NCBI GenBank assembly: GCA_013297645.1
Contig: JAAFHU010000002.1
Coordinates: 1 to 38,751, forward strand
Direction of reading: 5' to 3'
Length of the DNA: 38,751 nt
DNA from: Actinomycetota bacterium
Lineage (GTDB): Bacteria; Actinomycetota; Actinomycetes; Actinomycetales; Microbacteriaceae
The notes beneath the pieces were generated by a model. It was not told the origin of the DNA, did not search any database, and was given only the letters and a program-made list of their open reading frames with translations. Below are positions 20,749 to 28,316 of this stretch, piece after piece (within the stretch, counting starts at the first letter, position 1; each line of letters opens with the position of its first letter). Position numbers and translations under genes: made by a program.

Positions 20749-21752
20749 CGATCGGAGTCTCCCGCCACCTGATCAGCGTGGTCGCCGCGGTGTTCTCGCT
20801 CTACCTCATCGCATTGGGCATCTACTCGCTCGACCGGCCGGTCGACGTCGGGCCGGTCGTTGTCGCTCTCGTGCTCTACGGAATCGCCACAGCGGTGAGC
20901 CTGCTGCCTGTCGCGCCGGCGCGTATGCCGATCTGGATGGCGGCATTCAACGCGGGCGTCGTCGTCGTCATCTCGCTGGCGGTGTCGGCACAGCTGCATC
21001 CCAATCCGGTCGGAGGCAACGGATACGCCACCTGGTACGTGGCCGCGGCCGGCGCCCTGCTCGCCATCACCGCCACGCGCCGCCGCTTCGGCTTCGCGTG
21101 GGCGGGCGCGGCGTTCCTCGTGCTGCACACGGTCGCCTGGTCGGGCGTCGGCGCACTGATCAGCCTTGGCGTGGTGGGCAGTGTCGCGTGGGTTGCCATC
21201 GCCCACCTCATCAGCGCGGGAATGGCGACGGCATCGAAGGACGCCCACCGCTTCGCCCTCGCCGAGCGCGAGGCGACCCTGTGGCAGGCCGCACAGGAGG
21301 CGCACGTGCACGAGCGGCAGTCTCGCCTCGGCCAGACCAGCTCGATGGCGTTGAGCATGCTGCGCCAGATCGAGAGCTCCGGGGGTGATCTCACCCCAGA
21401 GCAGCGGCAGGAGTGCCTGCACCTCGAGGGGGCGATCCGCGACGAGATCCGCGGGCGCCGACTTCTCAACGACGCGGTGCGCCGTGAGGTCATGCTCGCC
21501 CGCCGGCGCGGGACGACGGTGACCCTGCTCGACGAGGGCGGCATCGACGATCTCTCGGGCGCGCAGCTCGAGCGGGTGCAGAACCGGCTGGCCGAGGCGA
21601 TCGCCACAACGACCGCCGACAAGGTCATCGCACGAACGGTGACCAATGGCACGCCGGTGGCCGTGACCGTCGTCGGCCTGCGCACCGGGGGCGACGACGA
21701 GGGTGCCGACGACGAGATCGACCTCTGGCTCGAGATCTCTCGCGGCGACTGA
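20745..21752 (+). CDS. Membrane protein with histidine-kinase-like topology but no recognisable catalytic motifs
   Basis: 335 aa; about 5-6 N-terminal TM helices, then a helical cytoplasmic region (ERQSRLGQTSSMALSMLRQIESS...); ATGA overlap with the kinase stop. Confidence 0.75.
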   Translation: MTIGVSRHLISVVAAVFSLYLIALGIYSLDRPVDVGPVVVALVLYGIATAVSLLPVAPARMPIWMAAFNAGVVVVISLAVSAQLHPNPVGGNGYATWYVAAAGALLAITATRRRFGFAWAGAAFLVLHTVAWSGVGALISLGVVGSVAWVAIAHLISAGMATASKDAHRFALAEREATLWQAAQEAHVHERQSRLGQTSSMALSMLRQIESSGGDLTPEQRQECLHLEGAIRDEIRGRRLLNDAVRREVMLARRRGTTVTLLDEGGIDDLSGAQLERVQNRLAEAIATTTADKVIARTVTNGTPVAVTVVGLRTGGDDEGADDEIDLWLEISRGD

Positions 21753-21775
21753 CACGACAGTGGCGGCTTAAAGCA

Positions 21776-21804
21776 GAAGGGCCGGTTCACTGAACCGGCC
21801 CTTC
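21776..21804. terminator. Strong stem-loop between convergent genes
   Basis: GAAGGGCCGGTTC-ACT-GAACCGGCCCTTC, 13-bp perfect stem immediately after the third gene of the two-component operon. Confidence 0.75.
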
Positions 21805-21813
21805 GCTAAGAAT

Positions 21814-21850
21814 CGAGTCAGGGCGATAACCCGAATATCGCCCTGACTCG
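21814..21850. repeat. Second perfect inverted repeat / stem-loop
   Basis: CGAGTCAGGGCGATA-ACCCGAA-TATCGCCCTGACTCG, 15-bp perfect stem, 7-nt loop, 9 nt after the first hairpin. Confidence 0.8.
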
Positions 21851-21968
21851 CCCCCAAAGCATCGGCTCGCTTACCCTAGTCGGCCGGTGTTTGGTGGTGT
21901 AACTCAAAGAGAGACACCTAGCACGTTCAATAATGCCAATACCTGCATCGGGGTACAGTCGTCATTTA

Positions 21969-21999
21969 GGGGGACAACGGGGGGACAATTCCGTCCCCC
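21969..21999. repeat. Direct repeat GGGGGACAA x2 overlapping inverted repeat GGGGGAC-N6-GTCCCCC
   Basis: Read directly: GGGGGACAA at 21969-21977 and 21980-21988; inverted arm GTCCCCC at 21993-21999. Confidence 0.7.
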
Positions 22000-22188
22000 T
22001 TGCTCGCTAATTCTGGCCGTGTTTGCCGGAATATCGGCCATGTGAGCGGACGGACCTGTCGGTCTCTGGGGTACAAAGCACCGAAAATAGAGGACAAGCG
22101 GCAACCGCTTGCGCTGCGGTTTCGCCGGTCACCGGCAAATCCTGCTGTCTGATCGCCATAACGCGACGGAATTCGTCGTCGGCGGCGA

Positions 22189-22404
22189 TCAGCCAGAGAA
22201 GCTGCGCCAGGCGCCGCGTGCGTTGTGCAGGGGCACGCGCAATTGGCGCTGGCTGCGCTGCCACGCAGACATGGCAGTCGTGTCGAGCAGAGCCTGCTCC
22301 GCCGCGAGCTCGGCGAGGCTGGCCTGCAGCACCGCGGTGACGGCGGCGACCTCCTCGGGGGTCGGCGAGCCGCCGGTGATCTGGATGTTGAATGCGTCGC
22401 TCAT
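22189..22404 (-). CDS. Acyl-CoA carboxylase epsilon subunit
   Basis: 71 aa; MSDAFNIQITGGSPTPEEVAAVTAVLQASLAEL...SAWQRSQRQLR, directly downstream of the beta subunit. Confidence 0.88.
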   Translation of the reverse strand: MSDAFNIQITGGSPTPEEVAAVTAVLQASLAELAAEQALLDTTAMSAWQRSQRQLRVPLHNARGAWRSFSG

Positions 22405-22406
22405 GG

Positions 22407-24002
22407 TTACAGCGGGATATTCCCGTGCTTCTTGGGCGGCACGGTCGCGCGCTTCGTCTTGAGGGCGCGCAGGGCCTTGATGACGACGACGCGGGTCGCC
22501 GCCGGCTCGATGATGCCGTCGAGCTCGCCGCGCTCGGCCGCCAGGAAGGGGCTGGCGACGTTGTAGGTGTACTCGTTGGCGAGGCGCGTGCGCACGGCGG
22601 CGACATCCTCGCCGGCGTCCTCGGCGGCTTTGATCTCGCCGCGGTAGAGGATGTTGACTGCGCCCTGTCCACCCATGACCGCGATCTCGGCCGTCGGCCA
22701 GGCGTAGTTGAGGTCGGCGCCGAGCTGCTTCGAGCCCATGACGATGTATGCCCCGCCGTAGGCCTTGCGGGTGATGACGGTGACGAGCGGCACGGTCGCC
22801 TCGGCGTAGGCGTAGAGCAGCTTGGCCCCGCGGCGGATCACGCCCGTCCACTCCTGGTCGGTGCCGGGGAGGTAGCCCGGCACATCCACGAAGGTGAGGA
22901 TGGGGATGTTGAAGGCGTCACAGAAACGGACGAAGCGCGCCGACTTCTCTCCCGCCTCGATGTTGAGCGTTCCGGCCATCGAGTTCGGCTGGTTGGCGAT
23001 GATGCCGACCGAGCTGCCCTCGACCCGGCCGAAGCCGATGACGATGTTCGGTGCGAAGAGCGGCTGCACCTCGAGGAAGTCGCCGTTGTCGACGACGTGC
23101 TCGATGATCGTCTTGACGTCGTAGGGCTGGTTGGGGCTGTCGGGGATGATCGTGTTGAGCTGGCGGTCCTCGTCGGTGATCTCGAGCTCGACGGAGCTCT
23201 CGTAGACGGGCAGCTCGGCGAGGTTGTTGTCGGGGAGGAAGCTGATGAGGCCGCGCGCGTAGTCGAGGGCGTCATCCTCGTCGCTCGCGAGGTAGTGCGA
23301 GACGCCCGAGATCGAGTTGTGCGTCAGGGCACCGCCGAGCTCTTCCATTCCGACGTCCTCGCCGGTGACGGTCTTGATGACGTCGGGGCCGGTGACGAAC
23401 ATCTGGCTCGTCTTGTCGACCATGATGACGAAGTCGGTGAGGGCGGGGGAGTACACGGCGCCACCGGCGGCCGGGCCCATGATGATCGAGATCTGCGGGA
23501 TCACGCCCGAGGCCTGGGTGTTGCGACGGAAGATCTCGCCGTACTTGCCGAGGGCGACGACGCCCTCCTGGATGCGGGCTCCACCGGAGTCGAGCATGCC
23601 GATGATCGGCACGCCGGTCTTGATGGCGTGGTCCATGACCTTGATGATCTTCTCGCCGGCGACCTCGCCGAGCGAGCCGCCGAAGATGGTGAAGTCCTGC
23701 GAGTAGACGGCGACTTGGCGCCCGTGGATGGTGCCGAGGCCGGTGACGACCGCGTCGCCGTAGGGGCGCTTCTTCTCCATGCCGAAGGCGTGGGTGCGGT
23801 GGCGCACGAACTCGTCGAGCTCGACGAACGATCCGTGGTCGAGCAGCTGCTCGATGCGCTCGCGGGCGGTCTTCTTGCCCTTCGAGTGCTGCTTCTCGAT
23901 GGCAGCCTCGCCGCTGGCGGTCACGGCCTCGTGATAGCGGTCTTTGAGATCCGCGATCCGGCCGGCTGTCGTGTACATGTCGGGAGCAGCTTTGTCAGTC
24001 AC
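22407..24002 (-). CDS. accB: Acyl-CoA (propionyl-CoA) carboxylase beta subunit
   Basis: 531 aa, GTG start; [53 protein letters not shown] carboxyltransferase motifs. Confidence 0.95.
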   Translation of the reverse strand: MTDKAAPDMYTTAGRIADLKDRYHEAVTASGEAAIEKQHSKGKKTARERIEQLLDHGSFVELDEFVRHRTHAFGMEKKRPYGDAVVTGLGTIHGRQVAVYSQDFTIFGGSLGEVAGEKIIKVMDHAIKTGVPIIGMLDSGGARIQEGVVALGKYGEIFRRNTQASGVIPQISIIMGPAAGGAVYSPALTDFVIMVDKTSQMFVTGPDVIKTVTGEDVGMEELGGALTHNSISGVSHYLASDEDDALDYARGLISFLPDNNLAELPVYESSVELEITDEDRQLNTIIPDSPNQPYDVKTIIEHVVDNGDFLEVQPLFAPNIVIGFGRVEGSSVGIIANQPNSMAGTLNIEAGEKSARFVRFCDAFNIPILTFVDVPGYLPGTDQEWTGVIRRGAKLLYAYAEATVPLVTVITRKAYGGAYIVMGSKQLGADLNYAWPTAEIAVMGGQGAVNILYRGEIKAAEDAGEDVAAVRTRLANEYTYNVASPFLAAERGELDGIIEPAATRVVVIKALRALKTKRATVPPKKHGNIPL

Positions 24003-24077
24003 GGCTTTACTCTACTGTCGGGATTCTGGCCGGGGCTTGTCGAACACCTCCAGCGTTGCGCGTGCAGTGGTCACGCA

Positions 24078-24093
24078 AACGACAACTGTCGTT
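24078..24093. promoter_or_regulatory. Perfect palindrome in the divergent accB / sialyltransferase-like intergenic region
   Basis: AACGACA-AC-TGTCGTT, 7-bp arms, about 50 bp upstream of the ATG at 24143 and about 76 bp upstream of accB. Confidence 0.5.
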
Positions 24094-24142
24094 AACCTCT
24101 CTGGCGGTCTGCGCGCCACCCTCGCTTCGTACCGTCGGGTGT

Positions 24143-24985
24143 ATGTCTGGCACAGCGAGCGCGTGGGTGGAGTCCCCCCTGCAGCTGCTGTGCGTCGTCG
24201 AGTGGGCCTTCGCCCGGGGTGAGGCCGTGCGCATCGTTCCGCGCTCGAGCGGCCTGCAGCTGCCCGCGACGGCCGAGCGCCTGCGCGAGATCGGGCTTCC
24301 CGACGGTGTCGTCATCGAGTCCCCGCGGGCGCTGCCGGCCTTCTCGTCTGACCACTGGATCATCGGCGACGCCTTCTCCGGCATGGCGCGCAGCGCGCTC
24401 GCACTGCGGATGCCGCAGCACCTCACCCTCGTCGACGACGGCAGCATGACCCTGCGCCTGCCCGCCGTGCTCGACGGATCTGCGCACCTCAGCCGGAGCA
24501 CCGACGCCGCACCCGCGCGGGCCATCGCGGAGCTCGCGGCGTCGCGCCTCCGCCACCTCGACCAGTCGGGCGCGCTCGAGCTCTTCAGCTACTACGCCCT
24601 CGACCTGCCGGCGCGCACCCCGAACCGGTTCCGGTGGCTGCGCTCGCGGGGTCTCCTGCCGACTGCCCCCGAGCGGGTCTTCCTCGGCTCGGCGGCCGTC
24701 GCCGACGGGCTGATGGCCGAGGACGCCTATCTCGGCCTGGTGGCCGCGGCGGCGCCGGCGAGCTACTTCCCGCATCGGCGCGAGACGCTCTCGGCGCTGC
24801 AGCGCATCGCGGCGCTGCCCGGCATCGAGATCGAGGACCGCGGACTGCCCATCGAGCTGGTGCTCGCCGGCGCGCGCGCGGCATCGGTGCGGTCGATGCC
24901 GTCGAGCGCGGTAGAGACGCTGCGCATCATCCTGCTCGGCAGCGGCTCGACGATCGACGTGATCACCGAGATGGTGCCGGCATGA
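24143..24985 (+). CDS. Putative sialyltransferase/polysialyltransferase-like glycosyltransferase
   Basis: 280 aa; VESPLQLLCVVEWA N-terminus, LTLVDDGSMT (D-D-G motif), SYFPHRRETL (HP-like), PSSAVETL (SS/T motif), in the order seen in GT52/POLYST-type sialyltransferases; adjacent to NeuA/NeuB homologues. Confidence 0.65.
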   Translation: MSGTASAWVESPLQLLCVVEWAFARGEAVRIVPRSSGLQLPATAERLREIGLPDGVVIESPRALPAFSSDHWIIGDAFSGMARSALALRMPQHLTLVDDGSMTLRLPAVLDGSAHLSRSTDAAPARAIAELAASRLRHLDQSGALELFSYYALDLPARTPNRFRWLRSRGLLPTAPERVFLGSAAVADGLMAEDAYLGLVAAAAPASYFPHRRETLSALQRIAALPGIEIEDRGLPIELVLAGARAASVRSMPSSAVETLRIILLGSGSTIDVITEMVPA

Positions 24986-26136
24986 GCGTCGTCGCCGTCA
25001 TCCCGGCGCGCGGCGGCTCGAAGCAGGTGCCGCGCAAGAACCTCATGCCGATCGGCGGGGTGCCCCTTGTCGCCCGCGCCATCGCCGCCGCCCGCGCCAC
25101 GGCGCAGATCGACCGCGTCATCGTCTCGACCGACAGCGCCGAGATCGCCGAGCTCGCCCGCGAGCACGGCGCCGAGGTCATCGACCGCCCCGCGGAGCTC
25201 TCCGGTGACACGGCCAGCTCCGAGGCAGCCCTGCTGCATGCGCTGTCCCTCGTCGACGCGGACGTGCTGGTATTCCTCCAGGCGACGTCGCCGTTCATCG
25301 ACCCGGCCGCCCTCGGACGCGCCATCGAGCGGGTGCAGCACGGCGACGAGGATGTCGTGTTCTCTGCCTTCGAGACCTATGCCTTTCTCTGGGCCGCCTC
25401 ATCCACCGGCGCGGTCGGCGTCAACCACGACGCCGCCGTTCGTCCGCGCCGACAGGACCGCGAGCCGCACTTTCACGAGACCGGCGCCTTCTACGTCATG
25501 CGGGCCGACGGATTCCGCGAGGCGAAGCACCGCTTCTTCGGCCGGGTGGGCATCGAGCCGGTCGAGGAGCGCACCGCGATCGAGATCGACTCCGCCGAGC
25601 AGGCGCAGCTGGCCGAGGCGATCGCCCGTCTCGTCGACCTGCCCGCCGAGATCGACGTTGACGCGGTCGTCACCGACTTCGACGGCGTGCACACCGACGA
25701 CACCGCCGAGATCGACCACAAGGGCAACGAGCGCGTGAGCATCAACCGCGGCGACGGCATGGGCGTGCGCCTGCTGCGCGAGGCGGGTGTGCCGGTGCTG
25801 ATCCTCTCGACCGAGCAGCACCCCGTCGTGCTGGCGCGAGCGGAGAAGCTGCGCGTCGAGGCGCAGCACGGCGTCGGCGACAAGGCTGTAGCGCTCACCG
25901 AGTGGGCCGCGGCGAGGGGCATCCCGCTCGAGCGGGTGGCCTATGTCGGCAACGACATCAATGACCTCGGATGCCTGTCGATAGTCGGCTGGCCCATTGC
26001 CGTTCCCGGATCGCACCCCAGCGTGCTCTCCGCGGCGCGGATCGTGCTCGGACACCGCGGTGGTGCCGGAGCAGTCAGAGAGCTCGCGGAGCGTGTGCTC
26101 CGTGCGAGAACGAAGGAGAACCACAGCAATGGTTGA
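24982..26136 (+). CDS. Acylneuraminate cytidylyltransferase fused to a C-terminal KdsC-like HAD phosphatase
   Basis: 384 aa; VVAVIPARGGSKQVPRKNLMPIGGVPLVARAI cytidylyltransferase signature; C-terminal VVTDFDGVHTDD, ILSTEQ, GVGDKAVAL, YVGNDINDL HAD motifs; ATGA overlap with the upstream gene. Confidence 0.92.
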   Translation: MSVVAVIPARGGSKQVPRKNLMPIGGVPLVARAIAAARATAQIDRVIVSTDSAEIAELAREHGAEVIDRPAELSGDTASSEAALLHALSLVDADVLVFLQATSPFIDPAALGRAIERVQHGDEDVVFSAFETYAFLWAASSTGAVGVNHDAAVRPRRQDREPHFHETGAFYVMRADGFREAKHRFFGRVGIEPVEERTAIEIDSAEQAQLAEAIARLVDLPAEIDVDAVVTDFDGVHTDDTAEIDHKGNERVSINRGDGMGVRLLREAGVPVLILSTEQHPVVLARAEKLRVEAQHGVGDKAVALTEWAAARGIPLERVAYVGNDINDLGCLSIVGWPIAVPGSHPSVLSAARIVLGHRGGAGAVRELAERVLRARTKENHSNG

Positions 26137-26998
26137 CATCGCAGGACGTCGTATCGGCACGGGCGAGCCCGTCTACGTCATCGCAGAGATCGGTCTGAAC
26201 CACAACGGCGACATCGAGCTGGCCAAGCGGCTCATTGACGTTGCCGCCGACGCGGGCGCGCAGGCGGTCAAGTTCCAGAAGCGCACCCCGGCCATCTCGA
26301 CGCCGGAGCACATGAAGTCCGTCATGCGCGAGACGCCCTGGGGCACCATGACCTACCTCGACTACCGCTACCGTGTCGAGTTCGACCGCGAGCAGTACAT
26401 CGAGATCGGCGACTACGCCACGCTGCGCGGACTCGCGTGGTTCGCCTCGCCGTGGGACGAGCCCTCGGTCGACTTCCTCGAGGACATCAACGTCGTCGCC
26501 TACAAGGTCGCGTCGGCAAGCGTGACGGATATCGGACTGCTGCGCGCGATGGGCGCGACGGGCAAGCCGGTCATCCTCTCGACCGGCATGTCGACGATCG
26601 AGCAGATCGATACGGCCGTGGAGACGCTGGGCACCGATAACCTGATCCTGCTGCACGCGACGTCGACCTACCCGCTGCCGCCCGAGGAGGCGAACCTGCG
26701 CATGATCTCGACCCTGCAGCAGCGCTACGCGGGCGTTCCGGTCGGCTACTCCGGCCACGAGACCGGCCTGCAGATCTCCCTCGCCGCGGTCACCCTCGGT
26801 GCCGTGGCCGTCGAGCGCCACATCACGCTCGACCGCGCCATGTGGGGCTCCGACCACGCCGCCTCGCTCGAGCCCACCGGCCTGGAGCACCTGGTGCGCG
26901 ACATCCGCATCATCGAGGAGGCCATGGGCGACGGCGTCAAGCGCATCTTCCCCGGCGAGGAGGCACCGCTGGCCAAGCTGCGCCGGGTGGTCGCATGA
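26129..26998 (+). CDS. N-acetylneuraminate/nonulosonate synthase family protein (NeuB-like), no SAF domain
   Basis: 289 aa; VYVIAEIGLNHNGDIELAKRLIDVAADAGAQAVKFQKR, GYSGHETGLQISLAAVTLGAVAVERHITLDR; ends just after the TIM barrel. Confidence 0.92.
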   Translation: MVDIAGRRIGTGEPVYVIAEIGLNHNGDIELAKRLIDVAADAGAQAVKFQKRTPAISTPEHMKSVMRETPWGTMTYLDYRYRVEFDREQYIEIGDYATLRGLAWFASPWDEPSVDFLEDINVVAYKVASASVTDIGLLRAMGATGKPVILSTGMSTIEQIDTAVETLGTDNLILLHATSTYPLPPEEANLRMISTLQQRYAGVPVGYSGHETGLQISLAAVTLGAVAVERHITLDRAMWGSDHAASLEPTGLEHLVRDIRIIEEAMGDGVKRIFPGEEAPLAKLRRVVA

Positions 26999-27008
26999 GG
27001 GCCGACGC

Positions 27009-28316
27009 GTGAAGGTGCTGGCGATAGCCGACTCCGACTCCTACGTGAAGTGGGCGGCGGCCATGCTCGGCCGCATGCCCGCTGACTGGCAGGTGTCGCT
27101 CGTCATCGTGAGCACCCCCAAGCGCCCGAGTCGCGACCAGTTGGCCGCCGCGCTCAGCGGTAGCCCGATCGCCCCGGACGACGTCATCACACTGCCCTTC
27201 GACCGGGCCGTCACGCACGTGGCGAGCGAGCGCGCCGACGTGGTGCTCGTCGCCACGATCGGCCCGCTCGCCGACCTCGTCACCGAGGCGGTGCTCGACC
27301 GCAGCGACGTCGCGCCGGTGATCGTCTCCGGCGTTCCCGGTATCGCCCTGCCGGCGCGGCGCAAGGCGCTCATCTACCGCTCGCAGGCGCGGCTCATCGT
27401 GCTGCACAGCCAGCGCGAGGTGAGGCAGTTCGAGCACATCGCCCGCCGCAACCGCCTTCCGCACCGGTTCGCCCTGGCGACCCTGCCCTTCCTCGCGGAG
27501 AGCGTCGTCAGCGGCGATCCGACGGGCGACGTGATCTTCGCGGCGCAGGCTATCGTTCCGCCGACGCGGTCGCAGCGGGTGCAGATGCTGCGGTCGCTGG
27601 TGAGCTTCGCGTGCCGGTATCCGCACATCCGTGTCGTCATCAAGGTGCGCGCCATCGCGGGCGAGGGCCAGACCCACGCGGAGACCTTCGACTACGCGGG
27701 GCTGCTGCGCTCCGAGTTCGCGCAGGTGCCGCTCAACCTCGTTGTCGAGGCCGGCCCCATGGCCGACCACCTGCGGGCGGCGAGCGCCCTCGTCACGGTG
27801 AGCTCGACGGCGGCCATCGAGGCGGTGGCGATGGGCATTCCGACGCTCATCATCGACGACTTCGGCGTGAGCACCGAGCTCATCAACGAGGTCTTCGTCG
27901 GCAGCGGACTGCTGGGCGGCACGAGCGACCTGCTCGCGCGGGACTTCCACACGCCCGACGAGGAGTGGCTGCGCGACAACTACTTCCACGATGAGGCAGA
28001 GAACTCGTGGATCTCGCAGATCGAGCAGCTCGTCGACGCGAACCGTCGTGGCGCCCTCGCTCCGATGCCGCGGGTGATCCGCGGTGGCGGCGGCGCGCTG
28101 CGCCGGGCCTGGGACCGCAAGCGCGCCCTGGGATCCGCCGACCACAGCCCCCTCGGCTACCTCGCCCTCATCATCGGAACGCCCGCGCGCATCGTCGTGC
28201 TCGGCCTGCACTCGCTCGTGCTGCACGTGCTCAGCGAGCAGAAGCAGCACCTAGCCTTGGAGGATGAAGCTCCCGAGATCCGAGAGAACAGCCGCGCGGC
28301 TGACAGTCCTCGCTGA
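27009..28316 (+). CDS. Putative GT-B-like glycosyltransferase (probably DUF6716-type)
   Basis: 435 aa from GTG: (V)KVLAIADSDSYVKWAAAMLGRMP; C-terminal AGPMADHLRAASALVTVSSTAAIEAVAMGIPTLIIDDFGVSTELINEVFVGSGL; co-oriented and tightly packed with the neuB-like gene. Confidence 0.7.
   Translation: MKVLAIADSDSYVKWAAAMLGRMPADWQVSLVIVSTPKRPSRDQLAAALSGSPIAPDDVITLPFDRAVTHVASERADVVLVATIGPLADLVTEAVLDRSDVAPVIVSGVPGIALPARRKALIYRSQARLIVLHSQREVRQFEHIARRNRLPHRFALATLPFLAESVVSGDPTGDVIFAAQAIVPPTRSQRVQMLRSLVSFACRYPHIRVVIKVRAIAGEGQTHAETFDYAGLLRSEFAQVPLNLVVEAGPMADHLRAASALVTVSSTAAIEAVAMGIPTLIIDDFGVSTELINEVFVGSGLLGGTSDLLARDFHTPDEEWLRDNYFHDEAENSWISQIEQLVDANRRGALAPMPRVIRGGGGALRRAWDRKRALGSADHSPLGYLALIIGTPARIVVLGLHSLVLHVLSEQKQHLALEDEAPEIRENSRAADSPR

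Noticed and set aside
21904-22104. 66-aa minus-strand ORF in the 436-bp gap (possible integrase/HTH remnant)
   Set aside because: No recognisable domain; crosses the G-rich repeats. Kept only as part of the unexplained gap.
22392-24095. 567-aa plus-strand ORF opposite the carboxylase beta subunit
   Set aside because: Antisense to accB; D/V/L/G repetitive composition typical of shadow ORFs.
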